Source: Microcystis wesenbergii FACHB-1317 (GTDB lineage: Bacteria; Cyanobacteriota; Cyanobacteriia; Cyanobacteriales; Microcystaceae). Taken from it: a stretch of 64,000 nt of DNA. Position numbers and translations under genes: made by a program. Of the stretch, positions 10,321-18,950 are shown one piece after another (within the stretch, counting starts at the first letter, position 1; each line of letters starts with the position of its first letter). The stretch lies in the NCBI RefSeq assembly GCF_014696875.1, contig NZ_JACJQV010000091.1, forward strand, positions 1-64,000. The letters are read 5' to 3'. The notes under the pieces were generated by a model. The model had not been told where the DNA came from and ran no database searches. It worked only from the letters and a program-made list of their open reading frames with translations.

Positions 10321-11470
10321 TACTATTGAGAACAGATATGCACCGGATTTTATTTCTCCACCGGGAGAAACCCTTGCCGAAATCCTAGAAGAAAGAAATA
10401 TGTCTCAATCGGAACTCGCCCAACGCATGGGCAGACCAAAAAAGACTATCAATGAGATCATAAAAGGTAAAGCGGAGATTACTATCGATACCGCCTTACA
10501 GATAGAGTTAGTGTTAGGAACTCCCGCCAGTTTCTGGATAGAGCGCGAAAGACTTTATCGGGAATATTTAGCGAGAAAAAATGAGAATCAAAGATTAAAA
10601 GGTTATTTAGGCTGGTTAAAACAAATTCCTTATCGGCAGCTGACTGAATTAGGCTGGCTCAAGTTTGATGAGGATAAAATAGAGCAATTACGAGAGAGCT
10701 TGAATTTTTTTGCCGTTGTCTCCCCTGAGCAATGGGAGGAGATTTGGGGGATAAATTTATCGATTGATTTGAGAAAGTCTCAGGGGTTTGAGAGCGATCG
10801 AGGGGCAATAACGGCATGGTTACGTCAAGGAGAAATAGAAGCATCGAAAATTAATTGTGCTGATTACAACGAGTTGAAATTCAGAGATGCCTTGCGACAA
10901 ATTCGTTCGTTAACTGTTAAGTCTATCGAGGTATTTCAACCGCAAATGATCGAGCTTTGTGCGGCAGCGGGGGTTGCCTTAGCCTTTGTCCCTGAACTTC
11001 CGAAAACAAGGGTACACGGTGCTACCCGTTGGTTAGGTTCTCACAGAGCTTTAATTCAATTGAGCGATCGATACAAAACAAATGATCATTTTTGGTTTTC
11101 TTTTTTTCATGAAGCTGGTCATATTTTATTACATGGGAAACGAACTTTATTTTTAGAGGGGCAAGATATTCAAGATACAATTAAAGAAAAAGAGGCGGAT
11201 GTTTTTGCGGCTAATTTCTTAATTGATCCTGGAGATTGGCAGAGATTTATCGCCAATAATTCTCTGAATAGAAAAGCTATTAATCAATTTGCCGAACAAC
11301 TAGGAATACACCCTGGTATTATTGTTGGTAGAATGCAACATGAGCAAATTACTTCTTATCAAAACTATAATGATCTTAAGGAGAAATATTGTCTAAATAC
11401 GCAGAATTCCTTTTTGGTATTGACGAGCGACTCCCCAAAAGGAAAACTTCCTATCTCACTATTAAGATAA
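10304..11470 (+). CDS. HigA-type XRE antitoxin fused to an ImmA/IrrE metallopeptidase domain
   Basis: A 388-residue protein. Residues about 17-78 are a HigA-like helix-turn-helix (SQSELAQRMGRPKKTINEII), and residues about 205-350 an ImmA/IrrE domain with the zinc motif HEAGH (H269, E270, H273) and a downstream EADVFAANFL glutamate. The HTH half would bind and repress its operator and neutralise the toxin; the peptidase half suggests antitoxin turnover or signalling, as in other COG2856-type fusions. It starts inside the end of the toxin frame (ATG 10304; ATG 10313 is an alternative). It remains intact although the toxin is broken. Confidence 0.88.
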   Translation: MTPMTNTIENRYAPDFISPPGETLAEILEERNMSQSELAQRMGRPKKTINEIIKGKAEITIDTALQIELVLGTPASFWIERERLYREYLARKNENQRLKGYLGWLKQIPYRQLTELGWLKFDEDKIEQLRESLNFFAVVSPEQWEEIWGINLSIDLRKSQGFESDRGAITAWLRQGEIEASKINCADYNELKFRDALRQIRSLTVKSIEVFQPQMIELCAAAGVALAFVPELPKTRVHGATRWLGSHRALIQLSDRYKTNDHFWFSFFHEAGHILLHGKRTLFLEGQDIQDTIKEKEADVFAANFLIDPGDWQRFIANNSLNRKAINQFAEQLGIHPGIIVGRMQHEQITSYQNYNDLKEKYCLNTQNSFLVLTSDSPKGKLPISLLR

Positions 11471-11558
11471 CTGCTGTAAGCGGAGATTACTAAGGATAAA
11501 TTTGGCAATAAGTGACAAAGTTGCGATAAAATCAAAAAAAGTCAGGGAGAGGATAGTT

Positions 11559-12755
11559 ATGCTCGATCTTGCGAAATTAGCGGCAAAAATGCCAGGAATC
11601 AGTCAACATTTTCAACAGGAAGTGACAGCTAGTCGCGAGCGAGTGCAACGGGCTAAAATTCTTTTAGAACAAGCTCAACAGCAACAGGAAAAACTACTAG
11701 AACTCTATCATAACTGGCACGATCGCCTAATTTTCTCTGTCGCGCTACCGATCGAACCTCTCGACACCCGCATTACTATCCTTCCCGCTCCCGAAAGTCA
11801 TAGCGTTTTTGCCACGGATGGTTCCCAAATTGCCCCTTCTCACCACGAAATTGCCTACTGTTATCTAATTAATATCGGTAGGATCATGTTGCACTATGGC
11901 CAAAATTTGCACCCGCTCCTCGATAGCATTCCCGAAGTCTATTACAAATCAGAAGACCTCTACATTTCTAAACAGTGGGGTATTCGCGTGGATGAGTGGA
12001 TGAGTTATCGTCGGACGGTATTAGAAAGCCAAATGTTAGCGGAAATGGCTACTCGTTGGGTAAAACCCCCCGGCGCCCATTATGAACCAAATTTAGCCCT
12101 CGTGGATGGTTCTTTGATCTATTGGTTTATCGATAGTCTCCCCCCGGAAGCAAAAGATTTAATTTTGCCGCCGATTTTTCAGTCTTGGGACGATTTGCGC
12201 TCGGCTAAAATCCCGCTTATAGGTTATATTAGTGCTTCTCGTAGCACGGAAGGCTTAAATTTCCTGCGTTTACAATCTTGTCCCCATGATACTCCCAATT
12301 GCTTGATCAATTGCGGTGATTTAGACCCAGAAAAAACCCCTTGTCGCGTTGTCGATCCTCTCCGGGATGCTTCTCTCTGGGGTTATTTATTGGAACCGGG
12401 GCAAAGAAGTCCTTTTTGGCGCAGTTCTTTGAAAATACTCGATCTTTATGGGGATGAACATCGCATTTACTTCTGTTATCTCCATGTGGGGACGGAAATC
12501 GCTAGGGTAGAGGTTCCTGCTTGGGTGGTGGAGGAGCGAGAATTACTCGATCGCTCTTTGAGTATTTTACTGGCCCAGGTGTTAAAAGGTTATGGTTATC
12601 CGATCGCCTTAGCGGAAGCGCACAATTTAGCGGTGATTAAAGGTGGCGATCGCTTGCGTTTTTTTGCCCTTTTGGAACAACAGATGATTAAAGTCGGTTT
12701 ACAGGATGTGGGAACATCTTATAAGGAAGCGAGAAAACGCAGTAGTATTGCTTAG
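11559..12755 (+). CDS. NurA-domain nuclease
   Basis: A 398-residue NurA-domain protein; NurA is a 5'-3' nuclease that works with the HerA helicase in end resection in archaea, and cyanobacteria carry orphan NurA-domain proteins. The two acidic motifs FATDGSQI (near residue 88) and LALVDGSLIYW fit the metal site. The frame is open from a TTG at 11502, but the ATG at 11559 has GGGAGAGGAT just upstream and begins the typical MLDLAKLAAKMPGISQH. No herA is nearby. An IS is inserted at the end of the gene so that the last base of its TAG stop belongs to the IS; the protein is unchanged because the original codon was TAA. Confidence 0.82.
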   Translation: MLDLAKLAAKMPGISQHFQQEVTASRERVQRAKILLEQAQQQQEKLLELYHNWHDRLIFSVALPIEPLDTRITILPAPESHSVFATDGSQIAPSHHEIAYCYLINIGRIMLHYGQNLHPLLDSIPEVYYKSEDLYISKQWGIRVDEWMSYRRTVLESQMLAEMATRWVKPPGAHYEPNLALVDGSLIYWFIDSLPPEAKDLILPPIFQSWDDLRSAKIPLIGYISASRSTEGLNFLRLQSCPHDTPNCLINCGDLDPEKTPCRVVDPLRDASLWGYLLEPGQRSPFWRSSLKILDLYGDEHRIYFCYLHVGTEIARVEVPAWVVEERELLDRSLSILLAQVLKGYGYPIALAEAHNLAVIKGGDRLRFFALLEQQMIKVGLQDVGTSYKEARKRSSIA

Positions 12756-14350
12756 GGACTTCCAAAAAATAAACTATTCATCCTCAAGAATAATAATCAT
12801 TCTCGGAGTGTGGGAGGTAGGGATCGATGGTTGCCCCCTCCTTCCAATTTTGTAGTAGAATTAATCCTGTACATTATTAATCAAGTTTTTCTTTTTAAGA
12901 ATATATGGAATTAACTGATTCCCTCAAGAAATTGCTCAGTGAAACTGCACTTCAATTAAAAGGTGCAGCTAAAAGAAGATTCATGGCGCAAACAGTCTTA
13001 GAATTAGGCTATGGGGGACAAACCCTTGCTGCACAGGAGTTAGGCTGGAATCGAACTACTATTCGTCAAGGAATTAAAGAACTAAAAAGAGGCATTATTT
13101 GTGTTGATAATCATTCAGCTAAGGGGCGGAAAAAAGCAGAAGAACATTTACCTTTTCTATTGGAAAACATCAAAAATTTAGTGGATTCTCAAAGCCAAAC
13201 TGACCCAAGTTTTAAAAGCCAAAGGCTTTATGTGAGACTGAGTGCGGCCGAAGTCCGAAAGCAATTAATCTCTAAATATGGGTACAGTGATGAGGATTTA
13301 CCGAGCGAGGAAACTATTCGGGTTAAATTAAATAACTTAGGTTATCGTCTGAAAAGAGTCGCTAAAGTTTTACCTAAAAAAAAATTCCAGAAACCGAGGC
13401 AATCTTTGAGGAATTAGCTAACATTAATCGGGAAGCGGATGAAGACCCTACGATGTTACGTCTTAGTTTAGATGCCAAAGCCCGTGTTAATATTGGACTG
13501 TTTGATCGAGGAGGTAAAAATAGAATAACTGTCGAAACAAACGATCATGATTTTAATCCGAAAACAACCCTAACCCCTTACGGAATATTTATTCCAGAAT
13601 TTGATGAGTTGTTTTTGTATTTCACTACCTCCACAGTCACCAGTGACTTTATTGTTGATATATTAGAGGATTTCTGGGAATCTGAAAAATCTCGTTTTGA
13701 GAAAATTAAAACTTTGATAATTAATCAAGATAATGGCTCAGAAAATAATTCGAGACGAACTCAGTTTATGAAACGTATAGTTGAGTTTTCCCAAAAATAT
13801 CAAGTTAATATACGTTTAGCTTACTATCCCCCCTACCATAGTAAATATAATCCTATTGAACGAACCTGGGCTGTGTTAGAAAACCATTGGAATGGGAGTA
13901 TTTTAGATGAAATAGAAACCGCTTTGAAATTCGCCCAAACTATGACTTGGAAAGGAAAACACCCGATTGTTAAGTTGATTACTGAAACTTACGAAAAAGG
14001 AGTAAAGCTTACTAAAAAAGCCAGGGAAAAAATCGAAGAAAAAATCGAACGTCTCACAGAATCAACGAATCAAGACTTTCCCGATTTGGGGCAATGGTTT
14101 ATTGATATTTATTATGATAAGACCTAGTTTCTAGTTAACTAAGATGGTTAGCTAAAAACTGTATTTGATTCTTTAACTTGTCCTTGTTATACTCGAAAAA
14201 GCTCGGAAGTATAAAAGTTTATGCTGCTATTTTTTTTCGGAAAAATAGGTTGTAATGGGAGACTCTTTGTTTTCCTAGACAAAAATAATTACTTTTTCAA
14301 AAAAACACTTTTCTATTTTTTTGTTGGGTATTTTATTCTCTGGAAGTCCC
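12755..14350 (+). mobile_element. ISAzo13-like insertion sequence, complete, 1596 bp
   Basis: The ends are inverted repeats: GGGACTTCCAAAAAATAAA at the left and, on the opposite strand at the right, GGGACTTCCAGAGAATAAAA. The element is flanked by TTA on both sides (12752-12754 and 14351-14353), a candidate 3-bp target duplication. Joining the flanks restores GCT TAA TTG, giving the neighbouring nuclease gene a TAA stop. It carries one transposase gene in two frames. The family is assigned from the transposase. Confidence 0.85.
12905..14127 (+). CDS. ISAzo13-type transposase, two frames joined by a -1 shift at A9
   Basis: Frame one (12905-13417) gives 170 residues with LGYGGQTLAAQELGWNRTTI, the N-terminal helix-turn-helix of ISAzo13-family transposases. 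Frame two continues from the A-run (13376-13384) as IPETEAIFEELANINREADE and then the DDE core: SLDAKARV, INQDNGSENNS and YNPIERTW. Slipping back one base on the nine As joins them into about 407 residues, the family length. Upstream of the run frame two is closed by TAA at 13375-13377, so the join must lie in the run. It could be programmed frameshifting or a one-base insertion. Confidence 0.8.
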
Positions 14351-14378
14351 TTAATTGAGGAGGCAGCAGATGGGGAGT

Positions 14379-14513
14379 GGTCACTGATAACTGATAACTG
14401 GTCACTGATAACTGATAACTGGTCACTGATAACTGATAACTGATAACTGATAACTGGTCACTGATAACTGGTCACTGATAACTGGTCACTGATAACTGAT
14501 AACTGATAACTGA
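14379..14513. repeat. Mixed heptamer array (AACTGAT with CACTGAT and CTGGTCA variants)
   Basis: About 19 seven-base units starting just after the IS. AACTGAT units alternate with a higher-order pattern in which ACTGGTCACTGATAACTGAT recurs, so blocks rather than single units have been copied. It ends two bases before a terminator stem. Confidence 0.88.
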
Positions 14514-14514
14514 A

Positions 14515-14537
14515 AAAGGTGGGAATTACCCACCTTT
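14515..14537 (-). terminator. Rho-independent terminator after the NYN-domain gene
   Basis: On the minus strand AAAGGTGGG, loop TAATT and CCCACCTTT form a 9-bp perfect stem that runs into TTTTT from the A-run at 14513-14517. It lies 24 bases after the stop of the NYN gene. Confidence 0.8.
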
Positions 14538-14560
14538 AACTTGATTTTTGCTGAATTTTT

Positions 14561-15166
14561 CTAGCGACTGCTACGATCTTGGTCTAAGACGCTGACGGGG
14601 AAATTATTATAACTAACGTGATGTTTGCTAGTTTTTTGAATTTCTTCTTTGATTTGATCTAGATCAACATAGCGATCGGCTACATTAATTAAACTATCAC
14701 TGGTCATCGATCGCAAACTAACCACTTCTACTCGCGCACCGCGGTAACTGACGGAATCGGCAGCATAGGCTAAATCCCCATCACCACTGACAATAACTGC
14801 GGTATCATAGGAACCCACTAGAGCCATTAAATCCACGGCGATTTCCACGTCGAGATTGGCTTTTTTGGAACCATCGGGTAATTGTACTAGATCTTTAGCG
14901 ATGACTCGATAACCGTTGCGACGCATCCAGAGGAGAAATCCCTGCTGTTTTTCGTTAGTGCGATCAACTCCAGTATAAAAGAAGGCACGCAAGAGACGAG
15001 AACCAGCAGTTAAACGACAAAGTAATTTGGTGTAGTCAATTTCGATACCTAATTGCAGAGCCGCATAGAATAAATTAGAACCATCGATGAAAATCGCCAC
15101 ACGGCCGCGATTTTCTAGCACTTGTTCGGGGGTGAAGACTGGGGCCGTGTCATAATCATCAAACAT
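14561..15166 (-). CDS. LabA-type NYN-domain protein
   Basis: 201 residues with a PIN-like NYN nuclease fold: acidic motifs FIDGSNL (about 26-32), ANLDVEIAVDLMAL (about 103-116) and VSGDGDLAYA (about 126-135). LabA, a member of this family in Synechococcus elongatus, acts in negative feedback by the clock protein KaiC; LalA-type paralogues are common, so orthology with LabA itself is not claimed. Acidic residues expected for metal-dependent RNase activity are present. It is 100 bases downstream of metG on the same strand and has its own terminator. Confidence 0.85.
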   Translation of the reverse strand: MFDDYDTAPVFTPEQVLENRGRVAIFIDGSNLFYAALQLGIEIDYTKLLCRLTAGSRLLRAFFYTGVDRTNEKQQGFLLWMRRNGYRVIAKDLVQLPDGSKKANLDVEIAVDLMALVGSYDTAVIVSGDGDLAYAADSVSYRGARVEVVSLRSMTSDSLINVADRYVDLDQIKEEIQKTSKHHVSYNNFPVSVLDQDRSSR

Positions 15167-15266
15167 TTTATTTTTCCTCGTTTGTTAAAAGTTTAGTGTT
15201 GGGTGTTTGCCAGTTGTATCCGAAAGGACAAGAGACCTTAAAAAATAGAGTTATCAAAGAATTCCC

Positions 15267-16880
15267 TTAGGAATCGTTTAACGGCAGTTCTAGTTTAGAA
15301 AAGATCGGTTCAGGTGTTCCCAGTTGTGGATTTGTGGGTAATCCCCATTGACAGTGTTGGGAAAAAGAGACACCATCAGGGGAGTTTTCCCCATCCTCCG
15401 ACCTGAAAGTATTAAAATCAATAACAAAACCTAGTTGTTGATAAATTTTACTGCTCAAGGTCGGTATTATCGGTGAGAGTAGGTAGGCAGAGAGTCTTAC
15501 TGATTCCAAAACCGCATAGAGGACTTGTTCTACTGCTGCTTGTTGTTTCTGTTTAAATAAACTCCAGGGCGCACTCTCATCGATAAACTTGTTACTAGCG
15601 CGAATTAACGCCAATATTTCCTCACAGGCTTGATTAAATTGTAGCGCATCATACTTCTGTTCAACAATAACCCCTAAATTGATCCCCATATTCTTAAGAT
15701 GATTGTCGTTGGGGATATCTACGCCAGTCAACTGGGGGGGGATATTTTGGCAGTATTTTTTGACCATGCCTAGGGTGCGATTGAGGAGGTTGCCTAAATC
15801 GTTGGCTAAATCCGCGTTAAGAATATTAACAAATCTGGTTTCCTGAAAATCGCCATCCTGTCCTAATTCAATCTCTTTGACGAAATAGTAACGGACGGCA
15901 TCGGCCCCATAGCGATCAACCAAATCGAAGGGATCGAGGGTATTACCGAGACTTTTGCCCATTTTCCGCCCGTCTTTGGTCAAAAAGCCATGGCCGAACA
16001 CTCTTTTGGGCAAGGGTAAACCCGCCGACATTAGCATAGCCGGCCAATAAATGGCATGGAATCTTAATATATCTTTACCGATCAGATGCAGATCGATCGG
16101 CCACCATTTGGCCAAGGCATTTTCTAGGGTGGGTTCGTCTTCGGGGTCGAGAAGGGCGGTAACATAGCCAAGAAGGGCATCAAACCAAACGTAGATGGTA
16201 TGCTGACCATCGTGGGGAATAGGAAACCCCCAAGCCACATTAACCCTAGAAATGGAGAAGTCCTGTAGTCCTTGGTTGACGAAGTTGAGAACCTCATTAC
16301 GTCGGCTTTCCGGTTGAATAAAATCGGGTTGTTCTTGGTAAATTTGTTCTAGTTGCGTCTGATATTTAGAGAGACGGAAAAAATAGTTTTCCTCGTCGCG
16401 CCATTCGGCGGCCAGATTAGTATGAATGGGACAACAGCCATTATCTAACAGTTCTCTTTTTTCCTTAAATTCTTCACAGGCGACGCAATACCAACCCTGT
16501 TGGCGATCGAGATAGATATCGCCCTTTTCCCAGACTCTTTCAAAAAATTCGTTAACAATTGCCTGATGACGGGGGGCAGTGGTGCGACTAAAGCGATCAT
16601 ACTGGATCTGTAGCTTTGCCCAGAGATTGGCAAAACTGGTGGCAATGCGATCGCAGTGTGCCTGGGGATTGAGTCCTTTGGCTGCCGCAGTCCGTTCGAT
16701 TTTCTGTCCGTGTTCGTCGGTTCCTGTAATTAAGAGGACAGAATTGCCCTGTAACCGCTTCCATCGTGCCATAACATCCGCTACGATCGTCGTGTAAGCA
16801 CTACCGATGTGAGGGATATCGTTGACATAATAAAGGGGTGTTGTTAAAGCAAATGTTTTTCGCTCATTCAAATCATTCAT
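15267..16880 (-). CDS. metG: Methionyl-tRNA synthetase
   Basis: Class I synthetase charging both initiator and elongator tRNA-Met. 537 residues from MNDLNERKTFALTTPLYYVN. The HIGH-type motif is HIGS in VNDIPHIGSAY and the KMSKS-type motif is KMGKS in DGRKMGKSLGN. One CxxC knuckle region (YCVACEEF, then CCPIH) is present. It lacks the C-terminal tRNA-binding (Trbp111-like) domain of the long E. coli form, as in other cyanobacteria. A frame extends upstream to a TTG at 16916, but the ATG at 16880 begins the conserved sequence; no clear ribosome binding site is seen for either. Confidence 0.96.
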   Translation of the reverse strand: MNDLNERKTFALTTPLYYVNDIPHIGSAYTTIVADVMARWKRLQGNSVLLITGTDEHGQKIERTAAAKGLNPQAHCDRIATSFANLWAKLQIQYDRFSRTTAPRHQAIVNEFFERVWEKGDIYLDRQQGWYCVACEEFKEKRELLDNGCCPIHTNLAAEWRDEENYFFRLSKYQTQLEQIYQEQPDFIQPESRRNEVLNFVNQGLQDFSISRVNVAWGFPIPHDGQHTIYVWFDALLGYVTALLDPEDEPTLENALAKWWPIDLHLIGKDILRFHAIYWPAMLMSAGLPLPKRVFGHGFLTKDGRKMGKSLGNTLDPFDLVDRYGADAVRYYFVKEIELGQDGDFQETRFVNILNADLANDLGNLLNRTLGMVKKYCQNIPPQLTGVDIPNDNHLKNMGINLGVIVEQKYDALQFNQACEEILALIRASNKFIDESAPWSLFKQKQQAAVEQVLYAVLESVRLSAYLLSPIIPTLSSKIYQQLGFVIDFNTFRSEDGENSPDGVSFSQHCQWGLPTNPQLGTPEPIFSKLELPLNDS

Positions 16881-17034
16881 GAAATTTATTTTTTTAAATA
16901 GACGAGGCCGCCGCAAGGCTGATCCGTAGATGATTGGGAGATAATCTGTATATCTTATGATCCCCCAATTCTGTTTTATCCTTTAGTTGTGATCTAAGTC
17001 AATAAAAACAATCTTAAGGCCGATTTTTTTTTCC

Positions 17035-17751
17035 ATGAAGCTGCTTACCCCCCTATCTACCTCTCGTTTAATTCTTGATACCACACGCACGAGTCTGTTT
17101 ACCGTCGGTCAAGAAAATCTACCCAGTCAAGGAGTGGCGATCGTGGTAAGTAACCATCGTAGCTTTTTGGACGCGCCGATTTTAATTCAAGCTTTGGGCA
17201 AAACTCTCCCGATCGCCTGTCATCACTACATGGGAAAAACGCCGCTTTTGCGGGAATTAATCGGAGAATTGGGCTGTTTTCCCTTTGATACTCCCGAAAA
17301 TCGCCACCGGACTTTTTTTCGGCAAGCAACGGATTTTTTACAGTCTGGACGATGGATCGGTTTATTTCCGGAAGGTGGATCGCCGATGTTAAATTTGACT
17401 TCTCCTCGTCAAATCAGCCGTTTTCAAAGCGGATTTGCCCATTTAGCCCTGGGTTGTCCCGTGGAGAATCTATCGGTCTTACCTGTGGCTATTCTCTCCG
17501 AGTCGGAAACTACTATTAGTCCTTTTCCCGTGCGTTTGCTGCGCTTATTAGATACCACAGAACCTTTATTCGATCAAGATGGTTGGCATCCCGTTGTATT
17601 TTATCATCGTGTCAAGGTGGCGATCGGTCGTCCCTATGGAATTACTGAAAGCGATCGCTCAGATTATCAAGGTAAACAAGGAAAAAAAGCCCTTAATCGT
17701 TTAATTGGTCATTGTCAGTCGGAAATTGGCGATTTATTGCTGAAAGGGTAA
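17035..17751 (+). CDS. plsC: 1-acyl-sn-glycerol-3-phosphate acyltransferase-like protein
   Basis: Transfers the second acyl chain to lysophosphatidic acid in membrane lipid synthesis. 238 residues with the PlsC motifs: NHRSFLDAPIL (catalytic NHx4D, about 39-44) and IGLFPEGGSP (about 110-119). There is no strong membrane anchor. Cyanobacteria carry several PlsC paralogues, so the acceptor and acyl preference are open. The ATG is preceded by a T-run rather than a good ribosome binding site. It is divergent from metG, 154 bases away. Confidence 0.88.
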   Translation: MKLLTPLSTSRLILDTTRTSLFTVGQENLPSQGVAIVVSNHRSFLDAPILIQALGKTLPIACHHYMGKTPLLRELIGELGCFPFDTPENRHRTFFRQATDFLQSGRWIGLFPEGGSPMLNLTSPRQISRFQSGFAHLALGCPVENLSVLPVAILSESETTISPFPVRLLRLLDTTEPLFDQDGWHPVVFYHRVKVAIGRPYGITESDRSDYQGKQGKKALNRLIGHCQSEIGDLLLKG

Positions 17752-17787
17752 GTCAGGAGACAGGAGGCAGCCTTGAATCAGTTATCA

Positions 17788-17904
17788 TACTAAATCCGTT
17801 GAGTAACGCACAGAAAACGGGTTTCTCGGAGAAACCCGTTTTCTACTCATGCACTCATGCAAAACGGAGAATAAATAATCAGTTTTTAATAACTGGATTT
17901 AGTA
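17788..17904. mobile_element. MITE copy 1 (TA-flanked, internal hairpin)
   Basis: 117 bp including flanking TA on each side. The ends are CTAAATCC and GGATTTAG; TA duplications and short inverted ends are typical of elements mobilised by IS630/Tc1-like transposases. Inside is a perfect hairpin, AAAACGGGTTTCTC with GAGAAACCCGTTTT. It interrupts a run of CAGTTAT heptamers, with units on both sides. The same element lies inverted at 20337-20452. Confidence 0.82.
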
Positions 17905-17905
17905 T

Positions 17906-17936
17906 CAGTTATCAGTTATCAGTTATCAGTTATCAG
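17906..17936. repeat. Short CAGTTAT array next to a MITE
   Basis: Four CAGTTAT units follow MITE copy 1 directly, and another unit (TCAGTTATC) precedes it at 17778-17786, so the MITE landed inside the array. Confidence 0.85.
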
Positions 17937-18257
17937 ATGTGAGTTTTCAGTTTACTGATTACTGTTTACTGTTCACTGAAAATACTTCTCACTTCCTAAC
18001 TCATAATTCATAATTGATAGTGGAGTGATTTGTTATAAGTAGGGAGGCACAATTATTTGTAGGATGGGTTAGCAGTAGCCTAAAATGATCGGGCGTTGGG
18101 TTTCATGCTTCAACCCAACCTACGTTCTAGGGTTGATTCAAGGTAGGGTTGATTCATGAATCAACCCTACCCCGACTGATTACTGTTTACTGTTCACTGA
18201 AAATACTTCCCACTTCCTAACTCATAATTCCTAATTCATAATTCATAATCCTTTTTC
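17937..18257. repeat. Gene-free spacer holding a dispersed repeat (18041-18126)
   Basis: No gene is seen. 18041-18126 (AGGGAGGCACAATT ... AACCCAACCTACGTT) recurs in inverted orientation at 22390-22475 with few differences apart from a variable middle. The rest holds heptamer-like words (GTTTACTGTTCACTG) and repeats of CATAATTCATAATT near 18000 and 18220-18250. Confidence 0.7.
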
Positions 18258-18950
18258 TTATTGCGCTAATATTCTGACTAGCTCTGCTTTCTTCATCTTG
18301 CTTAAACCAACGATTCCCTTTTCTTTGGCTAGAGTCTTTAATTCAGAAACAGTCTTGAGTTTGAGAGTTTCTTCTGAAAATTCCTCAATCACTGCATCTT
18401 GTTGAGATTGAGGAGTGAGATAAAAGACAGTTTTGAGTAAATCTAATCCCTTCCCTTTTGTAATTCCACACTTGAGGGCAACAATTGAGTCTAAACTCTT
18501 CCAGAATTGACGGGGAGCCTCATCAATCCTAGCAGTAGCAGTAGCTAATTTAACTGTTTTTAGGGGGCTATTCGGTTGTTCAATTAAGAACTGTAAAGCA
18601 GATTTAATTTCTTCTCTTGAAGCTTTTGACAGATTTAGTTTTGGGGTTTCTTCTCTTGCCAAAACTCTGGATATATTCCTAGCATCTTCTGTTCCATCGG
18701 CAATAATACACCAAATTCTTTCTAGTCCAGCCCTTTCAGCCACAGCATAAACAAATGAGTTGCCGATAACTTCATAGCGATCCTCTGATAGTTCTTTGAC
18801 GATTACAGGCAGCCAATTGCGTCCACCTGTCTGCTGTAATAGTTTGGCAGCAACTTCAATTAAAAAACTATCAGCATCGGTTCCATTGGTAATTTCTATT
18901 TCATCTAAGTAGAGATACTTCAAAGTACCAATATCGGTATATTCCATCAT
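18258..18950 (-). CDS. ParB-like protein with a C-terminal Rho-N/SAP-like domain
   Basis: A 230-residue partner of the ParA fusion upstream; its ATG overlaps the stop of that gene by 4 bases, so the pair is translationally coupled. Residues about 45-85 (NWLPVIVKELSEDRYEVIGN, then AERAGLERIWCIIAD) resemble the ParB/Srx N-terminal fold that reads out a target list. The last ~32 residues (VSELKTLAKEKGIVGLSK, KAELVRILAQ) are a Rho-N or SAP-type nucleic-acid-binding helix pair. No classical ParB helix-turn-helix is visible. It probably binds DNA or RNA for the ParA protein; the function is inferred from domains and coupling. Confidence 0.7.
   Translation of the reverse strand: MMEYTDIGTLKYLYLDEIEITNGTDADSFLIEVAAKLLQQTGGRNWLPVIVKELSEDRYEVIGNSFVYAVAERAGLERIWCIIADGTEDARNISRVLAREETPKLNLSKASREEIKSALQFLIEQPNSPLKTVKLATATARIDEAPRQFWKSLDSIVALKCGITKGKGLDLLKTVFYLTPQSQQDAVIEEFSEETLKLKTVSELKTLAKEKGIVGLSKMKKAELVRILAQ

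Noticed and set aside
11502-11558. TTG start giving 19 extra residues to the NurA-domain protein
   Set aside because: The ATG at 11559 has a better ribosome binding site and begins the family's usual N-terminus.
16881-16916. TTG start giving 12 extra residues to metG
   Set aside because: The added residues (MRRPRLFKKINF) are not family-like and no ribosome binding site supports them.
17788-17904. MITE hairpin considered as a terminator of plsC
   Set aside because: It is the same element found elsewhere, with transposon-type ends, and no T-tract follows the stem. It may still slow transcription.
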